From Dactylellina haptotyla (taxonomy: Eukaryota; Ascomycota; Orbiliomycetes; Orbiliales; Orbiliaceae): a DNA stretch of 64,000 nt. The notes under the pieces are model-generated. The model was not told where the DNA came from, ran no database searches, and saw only the letters and a list, made by a program, of their open reading frames with translations. The stretch lies in the NCBI GenBank assembly GCA_031310005.1, contig CM062379.1, positions 2,914,001-2,978,000 on the forward strand, written 5' to 3'. Below are positions 34,598-46,516 of the stretch, piece by piece. Every line of letters begins with the position of its first letter. Positions within the stretch are counted from its first letter, which is position 1. A program made the translations under genes and the position numbers.

Positions 34598-36479
34598 GGC
34601 TGATTTCGAAGCTCTTGTCTGTGATCAAAAAGAGAAGATGAGGGCAGCTTTGGGAATTTAAAGGGAAGGAATATATAATGTGACTCGAAAGAGTATTACT
34701 CAGGAGCTTGTCGATTTGATAAGTCTTCTGTTTGGACAGTATATCTTGAGATATCTGAGACGTGATATTTAAGTTTAGAAATATCGTCAACAGAAGGTGG
34801 ACGAAATCTGTTATATATACTTTTTTATAGACCCCTTTCTCAGTTTGAAGTCAAATTATATTCTGGGCATCATTAACTTGTTTGCTAAGTTCACGATATT
34901 CAACGCGTTCACTACATCCACTAGATTCGGTAGTGGCACAACAGATATTCCGAATTGACTCCAAGCTGCATTCTGGAAATTGAATCCTGCCGGCCAAGAT
35001 ATGCACTTTTACCCAACAGCGCTGTACGACCAGATCTCACCATATACTCTTAACGGTAATTACGAATGTGGCGTTAAGTTGAAATCTATATGCGGTATAT
35101 GCAAGTGATTTTGCTTGACTCTCACGCCAAGCGATATCAGCCTTACAAGGAAGTTTTCCGAGAAATCCCAGTGCCAGCTTGGTCAAGCTTGGAGTTGCTT
35201 GTCTAGCCTCGCTGGATTACTCACCAACCGCCTACCATGAACCGCTGTATAACTCGAGTTCTTTTTGAAGAATAGCAGTTATGATTCGTCCGGTTAGTGT
35301 TAACTCGCCATCTACGTCCACACCTAGATTTGACTAGATGTTATTACTGCTCATAAGCATATATGCATATAGTACGCGCACGCGTACGTCCAACTCAGAT
35401 GTGTATGCGTACAAAGAAGCACAAGCTACCGGAAAGTAACAGTACCGGAATCCATTGTCAGACGGAATTTGCCGCAAAAGAAGCGGAGGATCAATTAAAA
35501 ATGGATTGAAATAACTAATATTCGTGCGGTAATGTCGCTTTGTTGCTCAATATATCTAATCTGATTGGCTCGGCTTTCAAAGATTTGGGGTTTCTTTGAC
35601 CCAATTCAGATACAAAATCCGCGTTGTGTAACATAGTAAGCCCGCTGGGCCTGGCCAACCATGAATCATAATATCATCATATCGAATAGATCTATCTAAA
35701 ACCCATTTATCCGGGTGCATAAGTGATATGTGGCGAAATAATCAAAAAAAAAACACAACTTAGTCATAGCACCCCGGAAAACACAATTCTATAGGTTCCC
35801 GTAGAGAGTTGCCTCTATATTCTTCAATTTTGCCTCAATCCCATCTTGCGGTTTTCGGAGCACGTTTCACATCTATTCAACCTCTTAGGTCTTTGCAAGA
35901 TCTTGATAATGGCATTCTTTTGTTCTTTTGAAAGGTCCTTAGCGAGCACGAATTTAGAGCCGTGCTTTTAGCTGTATATCATCAGCTTGCTTACTGTAGG
36001 TAAGTGAATGAAAGACAATCCTTCATCGAGATCCGATGTTGGATCTCGAAGTGGTTTATGGAATCAAAAGTACGGCTTGAATCTGAAAATAGTTATTGAG
36101 GAGCTAAATTTACTCATCTCCTGGGTAGTGCCGTAATTAACCATCACAAATCTGGTAATATCGAGCCATTGGTGTAAGCAGGTCGCCTTATGAATATTCC
36201 TAGAAAACAAGGCTTAGATTTTGCCTTACAGGTTCTATTCGAAAGCCTTCGGCCAAGCTTGATAGATGGCGGAAAAGTTCATACTTATTTTAAATGTGAG
36301 ATTATCAACTAAGCAAAACAAGCCTCCATTTCCTACGGGGAAATTAGTGATAGTTCTAGCAGCTAGGTAATCAAAAAATTACTCCGGTTTGCTACGCTTA
36401 TCTATTCTGCTATGAGAGGTCACTTTTTTGGGGAAAGTTATAGAGTTTGTTCCCTTGTACAAAGTGCTCAAAGGTACTT
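34598..36479. other. AT-rich gene-free region
   Basis: It has stop-rich sequence in all frames, with only short open frames and no recognisable protein. It has the look of old, decayed DNA, but I cannot name a source element. Confidence 0.4.
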
Positions 36480-36873
36480 TAATATGTCCCAACAGATATG
36501 CACTATATCACTCTCACGAAATGTGAAATATTACTTTCCCTCGGGATTGCATCACCCATCTCTACCATCATTCCCCGAGCCGTTCGATATGGTGGTGTAG
36601 TTTGCATTAAATACTTTATTCTTGAGGGTTATGCGTCAGCCTTAGGACTCCCTGACGTCTATACCCTGTAACTATATATTTATATATGATATTTAACTAT
36701 AAACGAATAGAGCAGCATCCTTTTTACGTATCGTCCAAAATGACACAGAAGCCTTCCCGACCCCAAAAGAACTCATCCCAGAACGCTGGCTCAACATGAA
36801 CACTTCCTCGGTGCTAGACAAGGCTTTGGTGATGTCTAGTAAAGGTCCCAAAAAGTGCCTCGGATTGCATTAG
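36480..36873 (+). pseudogene. Cytochrome P450 relic (C-terminal part)
   Basis: Reading plus-strand frames recovers successive pieces of a fungal P450. First comes an HYITLTKCEILLSLGIASP piece, matching the K-helix region where ExxR is expected; here the ExxR motif is eroded. Next is IIPRAVRYGGVV and YFILEGYA, matching the strand before the meander. After in-frame stops and a frame change comes NDTEAFPTPKELIPERW, matching the PERF/PERW motif. Last is SSKGPKKCLGLH, matching the heme-binding Cys loop. A stop follows immediately where the L-helix should continue. The N-terminal half is not visible upstream. The gene is broken and truncated. The CYP family cannot be assigned. Confidence 0.7.
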
Positions 36874-37787
36874 GTTTTGAATAGTTCCATGAGCCCGAGT
36901 ATATTTAGATCGAAAACTAACACAAAATTATAGCCTTAGAAATGCCGTAATATATATGAGGCTCGCACATACATTCCGAAGATATAAGTTAGTATTACAA
37001 TCCGACCGTCCATAAAGTTCTCATGGGTGGATCATATGCATACGGGTATAGACAGGAAAGATATCCGTGCTGTAAGATTTGAATGCTCCGCTTTTTTCTT
37101 TCTTTCTTAGAGACCTGAACGGAATTATCGGCTAGCGAATTTAAGTTCCGAACTGCTTCTTTCTCTAAACTTGGCCCAAATGTAGATAGAACCAGAAGCG
37201 GATGACATGCCACTTTGGGTTGACCTAAACATAAGTGTGTTGCGAACCCTTGGATTTCGTAGGATCTGTGGAAATTAAGTTATAGTGGGTCTCGCTGGTT
37301 GGTAAGGATGCGAAAGGAAATTCAAACATGGGTACTGTCTTCCATCAAGGCAAGGGAACTATTACAAGTGAGCTCTCTGTAACCGATTTATTTGGTCATA
37401 AGGGCTGCCCCCCTAAATCTACATATAAAATGTTTGTGTTGAAAAAAAAAACTGGCATTCAGATGCGAGACTTAATGATATGATCGACTGCCACGTCTGA
37501 CCCACATTATTGAGTGATAGGCAGCATTGCATAAAGATAGAGTACAATCGTTTATCGTTATCTAAAAACAAAAGTAGGAGATAAAATTACACCTGAAAAT
37601 TGTGTCGCAGACTAGACGCTATGCAAAAAGGATAAAATCGAAGGAGGTCGATAACGTAATAGGGAAATTCTCGGAACCGTCGAAACAAATGGTATCCAAA
37701 GCCGTGAGAATAATTTTAACAACGAAACGCCAGAATGCCGGAGACCCCTTAAAAAGATGAGGGGGTGTCAAAAAATCCCATTAAATT
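36874..37787. other. AT-rich gene-free region
   Basis: It has no recognisable coding content. It contains a poly-A run near 37.44 kb and the 3' flank of the DUF5672 gene. Confidence 0.45.
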
Positions 37788-38877
37788 TTAGCTGGCCGGC
37801 GGGCTCAGCTTCCCAGGTTTTGCTAGCTTTCCGGGTCCAGATAACGAAATTTCGGGACACCACTCCGCGATCTCTGCCAACCGTAACGGCGCAGCTTTAT
37901 GCACCTTGTGATATCCTACCGGTCGCCGCTGCTTACCAAACATATGGAAATTATACTCGCAAGAAAATTGCAGAGCCGTCTCGTTTGATGGTAGATTAGC
38001 GCCTCTTGCTTCGAATTTCCTGGAGAACCACACGTCCTCGCCACCGGAGTAGACTCCCGTGTCGATCTCCTTCGCGAAATCGTGTCCCTCGTTGAACATC
38101 TCCATGATCATGGTTCTATTGCGCAGCGATAATCCACCATTGTAAAGTTTCGCGTTATTTGTTAGCGTCGCACCGATGAAATCGTATTGCAGAAAGTCGT
38201 CGACGGTCTTGGGGGCGTTGGCGCACAGCATCGCATCGGCCTGGAAAACGAGAACATGTGTGGCGGGCTCGAGTTGGTCCCACAACCATCGGCTGGTGAG
38301 ATATCGGTTCACATCTTTGCGGATTGTTAGATCGTATATTTCGGGCACGATCCGGACTTGCACGCGACCGTCATTGACGGCACGTTGCCAGACCGCTGAA
38401 TGATTCCGAGCGCCGGGCTTAAGCTGTTCGTCGTAGACGGCTTGCGAAGTAAAGAATATTATTGGCCAATCTGGACCGAGGACGCCGTGAAAGTGCAGAA
38501 TTAGGGGGATATGTCGGGGAGTAAATGCAGTGTCGGTTATCATTGCGACCTTTGTAGCATTTATTGGATAGGTCGGAGGTGGGGTACTTTCGATATCCAG
38601 GAAGCATTTTGTTTTCTGTTTTATGGAGAGAGAAAAGTTAAATGAGAATTTCTTGTAGTCAGGCGTTCATCCATTCTTGCGACTGGTTGGTTGTAGACTG
38701 ATTTATGTGCACTTTTTCCAGGAGGGTAAAGTGTACATGTAGAGGATAATTGATACTAACATTTAGAAAAGGTTCCTTTGGTGTAAAGGTCACGACCCAT
38801 ATTATTACTAAAGAGAGAATGACGAAAGCGCTGCGTTTGGTGAATCCAGTCCCAAGGTTCATGATAGGAGTCCCCAT
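37788..38877 (-). CDS. DUF5672 glycosyltransferase-like type II membrane protein
   Basis: Exons (minus) 38877-38761 and 38615-37788 join in phase 0 to 314 residues. The first exon encodes a short cytosolic tail and one membrane anchor (about residues 14-33, SAFVILSLVIIWVVTF), the layout of Golgi glycosyltransferases. The DUF5672 domain runs from about 65 to 295: KVAMITDTAF, IPLILHFHGVLGPDWPIIFFTS, the DxD-like HVLVFQADAMLC, DFLQYDFIGATL, NGGLSLRNR, and the acidic EIDTGVYSGGEDVWFSR ending in EYNFHMFGKQ. The combination of NGGLSLR and GGEDVWF is characteristic of the family, which is thought to act as glycosyltransferases. Donor and acceptor are unknown. The intron is 145 nt. Confidence 0.85.
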
Positions 38878-40816
38878 GTCGCCAGTGGTTGTAGAGGGAG
38901 ATGCACGGCGAAGAAAAACCAGCAGAAACGAAAGCAAGGAAACCAAAACAAGGAAACGAAAGTAAAAGAACAAAATGGAATTTAGAAAGGGAAGAAAGGA
39001 GCAGAAGAAGGTTGGTTATGAAGAATAGTACAGAGAGGGTGTTTAAGAACGAGCTAGAGAGAGGTGCAGCCGGCTGAACCTTAGATGTATCTGGTACGGT
39101 ATGGCCCGAAGGACTGCTGGCGGCATATATAATAACATGGAGCTTTCTGAATACTCGTGCGAATTAAAGACCGCTAAACACCATTCCAGCGGTTGGGCTG
39201 TGAATGCGTACATGTGAGTGCGTGTGTAGTGCCATTTCGCCCGTCCGTCCGTTCCCTGACCATTCTTTTCTCATCTCGACTCCTAATTCATCTGGCCGGA
39301 CCCATGTGCTGCGTGAAAGGCAAAATAAATCCGGAGCAGACTCGTAGCGTAAACCTTAAACAAGTTCTTTGGATCCCTGTTCGACCTAACCACCTCTGAC
39401 GAATCTCCTGCGCTCTTGTTGGTCAAGACCCACGCTGCTAATATAATTGGGCACGTCTAGTCGATTACGTGGGATATTCAATTAAAGATCGATATCGAGG
39501 AGCACCTAAGGCCCGAGGAAGACACAATAGCGCTCGTGGAATATATTGGATCCGCAGTATGCGACCGACGTTGTGTCTTGGGCCTGTCCTATTGTCGCAT
39601 TGTTCACATTGTTATGAATTGTCGGGGCACCTTGGCAGGTCCACTTCCCACGCTGTTATTGGCCAGCAACTGCCAGCTGCTTACCAGATCTAGATTCCCA
39701 TACCTAATTCCAGTCCTCCCCGGTTGTAACATGATTCAGTCCCAAGGCTTGGTTTCGGAAAATACCAAGCTTTTTCTCGGCGTGTCCGCAGCAAGCCACA
39801 ATTGGCAATTTACCAAACTTTGTGGGACCAGCTGGCCTCGAGACAACAAACCCATCCATTCCGTTTCAACAACTTTTCTTCTGAGTTTCCATCTTCCAGT
39901 TGTAACCTGTTCTATCGGTTTACCCAAAATCCTAACTTCTCCATCGGTGTTTCCAAGCGGGAGGACTTCAATATGTATAATATGTCTATTTTCTGTATAT
40001 TTCCAACTGCGTCCGAATTTGGAAATCCAACCAATTCGTTTTAACTACTTGATCCGATATCTGGATTTAAGAGTCAATTTATGGCTGGCTATCGCTTAAA
40101 TTATATATATGCAATGTGCCGGATCTGATGTCCTGATCCAGCAACGCATACTACAATAAGAAATAAAATACGTGGCGCTTCTTTAACTATCTCGAGAATA
40201 CACCCGCGCGAAGACGATTTAAGTGAAACCGGGAATTTATTTCATCATGTTTATCCGACTAGTTTATTACTAAATTTTTAAGTTGAGAACATAGGGAATT
40301 CCTACAGAATCCGGAATCGATTATTTAAACGTATTAATACCACACTGGCCTCCTAGACCGATTAACCGGTCACCTCGGACACCTTCAACGAATGAAACCT
40401 TCTACCCGGATTCTACGAAACGCGTTTCTACTTTAGTCCATAGTAAGTTACCAGAGCCATTTCGATAAAGCACTAGAGTTAAATCAAGGTATTCTTAAGC
40501 GATATCTACCTTGCCGTGCGTCTGAAAAGGAGTAAATAAACAGTAATCGTATCGCGAGGCCAGATCGGCCGAAAATCTACTATATTGTGTTTCTTAGGTT
40601 AATTAAAGGTAATCGTAACGTTGGAAGGATGGTAGCAAGCTTCTCAAGGGAGTTTCTAGATAAAATTTCTATAAATTTACAAGTTTATCCGGGTTGGGAC
40701 ATACCCGTGTATATAAGACTAGACCCACGTCCTTGAGATCTCGAGAGAGTAATAAGTAGAATATTGACGCGGCTCAAAAATATTCTGACCGAGCAAATAA
40801 CCTAAGAGCATACAAG
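38878..40816. other. Gene-free region with possible decayed repeat
   Basis: The first part is the upstream region of the DUF5672 gene. From about 40.1 to 40.8 kb the sequence is AT-rich, stop-rich and unlike its coding neighbours. It includes a TATA-like stretch (GTATATAAG, about 40712) just before the esterase gene. I suspect a decayed repeat here but see no ends, domains or target-site duplications, so no element is named. Confidence 0.3.
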
Positions 40817-42063
40817 ATGCGGCTTTTAACATTAACTTTATCCTATCTGATCGGCTTCAGCGGCGTCCTGGCTCTACAAAACAGGATGTACGAAATTAAT
40901 GAAGTTTCAGGAATTGGGGAACCCTTCAAGAATCCCACGAAGACAAAATTCTTTATCTATGTCCCTTCCATGCAAACAGGAAATACTTTGTGGTATCCTG
41001 TCGTCGTCGTTCCTCACTATTGTGGAGGTAATTGAATAATCTCTTTCTTAAAACTTCAGGCTTGCCACATTGAAATAAAATATAAACTAATGGAGTTAAC
41101 CCATAGGCAACGCCGATCTTATGTTCAAAAATACCTTGTACGCCCAATACGCTGATCAGTATCGATATATCGTTATATTTCCTCAAGCACCTAGAGATTG
41201 TTGGGATGTAAGATTCCAAACCTGATACCTGGCGTGGCCTCATCGCTTAATGAGAGACAAAGTCTATTTTATTAACAGAGATTTTATATAGGTATCGAGC
41301 AAAGAATCATTAACACATGATGGTGGCGGCGACTCGACCGGTATATCACTTATGGTTAAATGGGTACTACGCAATTACCGCGCCGATCCAAACAGGGTGT
41401 ATGTCACAGGTCTATCCAGTGGCGGGATGATGACACAGGTGCTCTGTGCCACGTACCCTGACATGTTCAGAGCCGGAAGCGCCTGGGCTAGTGTTGCTCC
41501 TGGTAAGATATTTATTTCTTGAAAATTATCAATTGGTCAGCCAGCACTTTTAAGTTCTAAAGCTAATCTTTATATACTCGTTTAATTTAGGTTGTTTTAC
41601 ACATTTGGACTACTTTGGAAGTGGCGATCTTTGCCCCTCGGGAGGAGTTCGCAAGACGGGTCAACAATGGTAAACTTACCAGTACTGACTTAATATTGTC
41701 CTTTTTATACCTTATTGATAGCTAATTCGCAATTGGGTTTGCCGAAATAGGGGAGATATCATTCGTCAAGGCTATCCAGGTTATACGGGACCTCGACCCA
41801 GGTTGCAACTTTGGCATGGAGAATTAGATAGGGGTATCGACTATACTAACTTAGGAGAATCGATTAAAGCCTGGACAGACGTTCTTAAGGTCACGGCTAC
41901 GAGTAACTCCACTAATAACCCCATTGGTGGCTACACGAAGATAAATTTTGCAGGTCCTAGTGAGGAAGTAAAGCTAGAAGCTTATTCCGCCGCGAACGTT
42001 GAGCATGTGATGCCATTCAGAGAATTGGATGTTCTCAAGTGGTTTGGCATTGCCCCCTCATGA
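40817..42063 (+). CDS. Secreted CE1 / PHB-depolymerase-type esterase
   Basis: Five exons (40817-41027, 41107-41207, 41292-41502, 41591-41669, 41751-42063) give 304 residues. A signal peptide covers about residues 1-19 (MRLLTLTLSYLIGFSGVLA). The alpha/beta-hydrolase triad is visible: Ser in GLSSGGMMT, Asp in the LWHGELDRGIDY strand-loop, His in NVEHVMPF. Other family marks are an FIYVPS start strand, VVVPHYCGGNAN for the oxyanion region, FPQAPRDCWD and SAWASVAPGC. Acetyl-xylan and feruloyl esterases of family CE1 have this pattern and length. There is no carbohydrate-binding module. A plant cell wall substrate is likely but not proven by sequence. Confidence 0.9.
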
Positions 42064-43063
42064 TCTTGGAACTCGGAGGGTGTTCGAAGGCCGCGCGGCC
42101 AAAGAATATTTTCACCAATCGGTAGTAATATTCGGAACTCTCAGCGGTTCCAATAGAAGGTTGGCAGGAAAATCGGGCTCAACATCTAAATCAAGGAGTT
42201 TCTTTAGATAAATGTTTATTAGAAACAAATTTTTTTTGAATTTATCACACATCTAAATTCCAACTTTTAACTTGCGAGCAAAATTAGTGTAAGTCAACCC
42301 TGTAGCTTATATACCAGGTTATCTAAAATATAACATCAACTCGGACGTGCTGTTGCTCGTGTACTCGCGGGGTATGTTGATACAGGTCTAGAATATGTTT
42401 AATGATGCGGGGCTTCTAGTTCGTGTCTAGACCTACAGAATGTAACATCACAGTCAGCCTGGTGCAGAACAACGAACGATGCACCTCCTGCCGTCCAGTC
42501 TCGCAAAACGCCACAATAAAACAAATTTCTGCGTAACGCGCGTCATATACATTGCAACGCCAAAAACGTTCGAAATATGTGTTATATAACGTGACTTTGG
42601 TTTGCGCAAATTAAATTTCTTGAACCTCCCATTCCTGTGTCGTAAATTCGATGATCGAACAATGCACTGCCCCAAATTCTAACGGAAATACCCGTCGTGG
42701 AACGTGAAATGAAATAGAATTTGTGAATCGGCATTATCCCTTCTGCCTTAGTATCAGTCCACCTACCAACGGGCGAAACTATATGCCTTTAAGAAAGATA
42801 AATTTTTTGAACGATCCGAATATTCTGGCTAACAGTTAATTTGCTTCTCCATGAATTGTTTCGGAAATTTAACGTTTTAATAGTGAGAATTACTGGGCGT
42901 GGTAGTATCATTTCGATATAGTATTATACAATGGCACGGCTTTGCATAAGCCTGCCTGGAATCACACACAACATCCCTAAAGTCAACATGCCCTTCTGGT
43001 GGGACTCAGCCAACTGTTATTTCACTCCAACGCTACCAACAGCGCAGAAGTTTCAGCACACCC
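42064..43063. other. AT-rich gene-free region with inverted repeat
   Basis: It contains a 9-bp perfect inverted repeat (AGGTCTAGA at 42384 and TCTAGACCT ending 42434) and no recognisable coding content. It is the shared 3' flank of two converging genes and is unusually long for that. Confidence 0.4.
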
Positions 43064-43906
43064 TTACAACTTAGCCTTACCCTGCGCCTTCATCCACTTC
43101 TCCGCCAACTCCTTCGCATCCTTCTCCTCCTGTTCAGCATCTTCAACCGTCTGCCTCGCCCACTTATCACCATCCTTACACTCCTCGTTATCCCCTCTAA
43201 CAAATCCATATGTCTCTCTCCACGCTTCCCGTCTGATAACACTGTAGATGCCGCTCTCGGCCTTCTTGTCCAACTGCCTCTCATCGATGAGCTTGTAAAC
43301 CTCATCCAATCCGCCCAACGCATCCACGATATCCTCCTTCAACGCCTCTGGTCCCGGGAACCTCTTGGCCTCCAACACGACGGACCGGTACGTCTTCGCG
43401 GAGAGCTTGTTTCGGAAGATCGACGTCAGTGGCGGGATCAATGGCGCGCCGAAGTCCAGCTCGTTCATGCACACGAATCCCTTCCTGTCGTTCATCACAC
43501 GGTAGTCATGGCACATGGAGGTGATGAAGCCACCTGCGAAAGCGTGGCCGTTGATCAGCGCGACGGTGGGCATCGGGTAGGTGAGCAGGTTCTTCATGTA
43601 CGGCCAGAAGACGTTGTTCCACCACATGTGCTGCTTTCTGACGTGCTGGAGGTCCAGGCCGTTGCTGTAGAATTTAGGTGAGGAAGAAGTGGTGATCAGG
43701 ACACCCTTTGGGTGGTTGGTGCGCAGGAGCGCGAGCGCGAGGGTGTAGGCCTCGATGAAGGGGGTGAGCAGACGGTTGTCCGGCGGGGAGATGAAGGTGA
43801 GTAGGTAGACATTTGGATGGGATTTGGGGCGAGGGATCGTGATTGTGATCGTGCCATTGGTTGTGGCGATGGGGATGGTGTAGAGGGTCTGCGACTCGTC
43901 GGCCAT
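43064..43906 (-). CDS. Enoyl-CoA hydratase/isomerase family protein, peroxisomal
   Basis: A single exon gives 280 residues. The crotonase core is clear: PPDNRLLTPF, GVLITTSSSPKFYSNGLDL (first oxyanion strand) and the second oxyanion loop INGHAFAGGFITSMCHDYRV, then FVCMNELDFGAPL. It resembles delta3,delta2-enoyl-CoA isomerases of fatty acid beta-oxidation more than hydratases. The C-terminus is AKL, a type 1 peroxisomal targeting signal variant. An unusually charged Lys/Glu helix (about 235-275) precedes it. Isomerase activity would shift double bonds of unsaturated acyl-CoAs, but the catalytic acid cannot be assigned confidently by eye. Confidence 0.85.
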   Translation of the reverse strand: MADESQTLYTIPIATTNGTITITIPRPKSHPNVYLLTFISPPDNRLLTPFIEAYTLALALLRTNHPKGVLITTSSSPKFYSNGLDLQHVRKQHMWWNNVFWPYMKNLLTYPMPTVALINGHAFAGGFITSMCHDYRVMNDRKGFVCMNELDFGAPLIPPLTSIFRNKLSAKTYRSVVLEAKRFPGPEALKEDIVDALGGLDEVYKLIDERQLDKKAESGIYSVIRREAWRETYGFVRGDNEECKDGDKWARQTVEDAEQEEKDAKELAEKWMKAQGKAKL

Positions 43907-45100
43907 AGTTGCTGCAGGTATATAGATATACGATCGAAGGGTATTTCGGGTAGATGTGTATAAAGGATAGTAACGAAACGAAGTGACCTGGCGAGGAAAG
44001 ACGGTTTAACAGACCTGGAACTATTCGGCTGGACCGAGGAGATGGGCTGGGGAAGTGGAGTCGACCCTGCGAACCAGCGACGAGGTTGAAATAAATAACC
44101 AAAAGTCTGGGGAAGCGCAAGTCCACCCGAAAAGTAGCCGAGGCACGTTTCCCAAGCACGTTCACGTTCCATAACTAACCGCAACACACATTTTACCACA
44201 ACGGGCCCCGAACTCGCCGCTTCCAGTCGTTCTGGCAGGCTGCCGCTGCAGGATAAGCTGACAAGAATGTTGGTTGGCTGGCATAGCGGGGAAACCTGTT
44301 GGTTGTCGGGTTATTTGTATCAGAATATCACCGGGAGATCGAAAATTCGGCTCTGCCGTTATCTCTTTAGCGCTGGATCGATAGCTGGTATCTGACCACC
44401 GCGCCTTATGATGACCAAATATCGGTGGAGCCCACCAGGGCTGGCTGGGATGTTGAACTTTGGATAATGAGTACTTCTGCCCTTGAATTCGATCTTCCTG
44501 CTATCGAAATCTACCACTATCGGTGTTTATATATTATGTTATTATACATATCAAAGTTTAACTTTATAAAATTGCTGTGTGATATAATACATGGCCTGCA
44601 AGTCTTCGATGTATTCGTTGGAGCTTATGTTGGGATATCCGGTGCTTACAACCTAGTTCCAGGCCACCAATGGCCCATTCGCCAATCCTTTGACAGCGAA
44701 GGTAGAGCTTTGGGAACCAACAGACCCTTGCGCTCAAGGGTGCTAGAACGGAGCATAGTCGAGCTGTTCAACACCAACCAAAAAGGATGCTAGCTCCATG
44801 TGACTTCGAGAAGCAGAAGAATCGAAAACCTGTCGAAAGAATACCTTCTACCCTCGGCCCGAGACAGTAGATAAACGCAATCAGATGCTATTTCTACATT
44901 TTCAGGTTCCTAGCACTATCATTTGCCCTAAACCATGCAGGCTAAAAATTACACGCGTAAGGAATCTATCGCGTTTTGAACAAATTCGGACAGAGAACTA
45001 CCAAGCTCACCGTAAATAAGATAAATATCTCGTAATTTTGGCAGATATAATTAACAAGAATTATATTCATACTATATTGCATTTATCGGTCGGGTATCGT
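43907..45100. other. Spacer, no supported gene
   Basis: This is the upstream region of the isomerase gene followed by AT-rich sequence. A 122-codon plus-strand frame (44425-44793) begins with an ATG but has no recognisable domain or signal peptide, so I leave it unassigned. Confidence 0.4.
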
Positions 45101-45895
45101 TTATAACAAAGCAGTAAAAAGCAACATACATATCGACACCTTGAGAAGATTTTTTGTAGCGAAATTCGACGACGAATTTGGTACACTCGTACTCGCCGTC
45201 GTAGCCGTCGTAGCTATCGTAGCCGATGGCCCAGATGTAGTCGGGCTATCCGTCTGCTGCGTCATAGTCGATTCATCTGCGATGGTAGACTGCGGCGATT
45301 CCTCGCTGCTACTCTCAACAGGCGGTGCATTAAAGACCCCGAACTCGCTTGTAGCCGCGGGCGATAATGTTGTGATGTCCGCCGCAGGAACAACAACAGT
45401 CTTGACCGCAACCCCCTGCGTATCCTTTGTGTTGGTGTTCATCCACATGCACTGCGGCGTGGTCATGAGTGTCCAGTCGCCTAGCGATGTGCCGTCCTGC
45501 GATGCGCTCTCGTAGGTGACCAAGTACGCTTGAGCGTTATTTACATTTGTGGCGGCGAGGCTTGCAAGGGGTGTTGGGGTGCCGGCCGTACATATTGTTC
45601 GGGTTGGGTTGATGGCGTGGAGGCCGCCTTCCTCTTTACCGTACCTGCAGCAGACCATGTCGTCAATGTTGAGGTACAGAGGGCCGGCGGATTTGGGACG
45701 ATTTGGCTGCCAGAAATCGACTTTCATGTCAATTATATCGCCATCGCAGCAGATGCTTTGAAAGTCGGCGGGCTTTTGGCCGATCGTTTCGTTGGCGCAT
45801 TTGTAGAAATCGCTGGAGCCGTATTGGACCTGATTTGCGATGCACCAGTTGAGGATCGGGCCGGAGGGGACGGCTGTTGTGACGGAGGACGACAT
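45101..45895 (-). CDS. Cys-containing protein with Ser/Thr-rich stalk and hydrophobic C-tail
   Basis: A single exon gives 264 residues. The N-terminal 150 residues hold eight or more cysteines (WCIANQ, KCANETIG, SICCDGDIID, MVCCRYG, TICTAG, QCMWMN) and look like a compact, disulfide-bonded domain. Residues 185-240 are a Ser/Thr-rich stalk. The last about 17 residues are hydrophobic (LLKVSICMLLFTALL), as in a GPI-attachment signal or tail anchor. No signal peptide is visible at the chosen ATG, and I could not find an upstream exon supplying one, which is odd for this layout. No family is recognised. A cell-surface protein is the best guess. Confidence 0.7.
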   Translation of the reverse strand: MSSSVTTAVPSGPILNWCIANQVQYGSSDFYKCANETIGQKPADFQSICCDGDIIDMKVDFWQPNRPKSAGPLYLNIDDMVCCRYGKEEGGLHAINPTRTICTAGTPTPLASLAATNVNNAQAYLVTYESASQDGTSLGDWTLMTTPQCMWMNTNTKDTQGVAVKTVVVPAADITTLSPAATSEFGVFNAPPVESSSEESPQSTIADESTMTQQTDSPTTSGPSATIATTATTASTSVPNSSSNFATKNLLKVSICMLLFTALL

Positions 45896-46516
45896 GGTGA
45901 AGTATCAGTTCGCGCTGCTGGGACGCGAATGCGTTTCTTGTGCGCGCGTGCTCACTTGATAAGATTTTTATTTGAGATATGTCGCTCTTTATAACGAAGA
46001 ACCAGAAGCATTTAAACACGGCATTTTCACTTCTGAGTCAGAGGCGCAGGGAAGCGCGGATAAAGATAGGGGTGAGCTAATGAATTAATTGGAAACGCTC
46101 CACCACTAGTACAGTGGCGACTCGTATTCGTACCAGGTTTCCAGGACAGTCTAGATTTCCTGTTTCGGAATGTGGCCAATATCCGATCTAGTGTACGAAC
46201 AACACGAAAATTCAATACTATTTTAAGAGTTTTGCTCCGAAAATGTTAGCCAGTATTATTGCCGTTTGGTTCATGAGCTAGTTCTCTGCATGGTGAGTAA
46301 CTTGATTAGTTGCCTGGCGTGTCATATTTTACCAAATATATATAACATAGCATGCGTACATGCATAAAAATGAAAGTAAAATACCCGGTGGATATTAAAT
46401 GAAATTTGTTTTCAAAAATCAAAGAAACGATATCATCCTGTGATATTTCTGCTGCAACCCATTTCGAGCTGATTGGACTCATGTGCTATAGCTATCATTA
46501 CACCCAGATGTTTACA
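45896..46516. other. Spacer, no gene seen
   Basis: It separates two minus-strand Ser/Thr-rich genes; it is AT-rich and shows no recognisable coding content. A missing 5' signal-peptide exon for the downstream gene could lie here but was not found. Confidence 0.4.

Noticed and set aside
39536-40099. 187-codon plus-strand frame after the DUF5672 promoter
   Set aside because: Hydrophobic and Cys/Ile-rich by composition, but with no coherent membrane layout or family match.
40100-40800. Possible retroelement LTR fragment
   Set aside because: A TATA-like stretch and AT-rich decay are suggestive, but no paired ends, coding parts or target-site duplication could be seen.
44425-44793. 122-codon plus-strand frame
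   Set aside because: No domain or signal peptide; likely chance in a long spacer.
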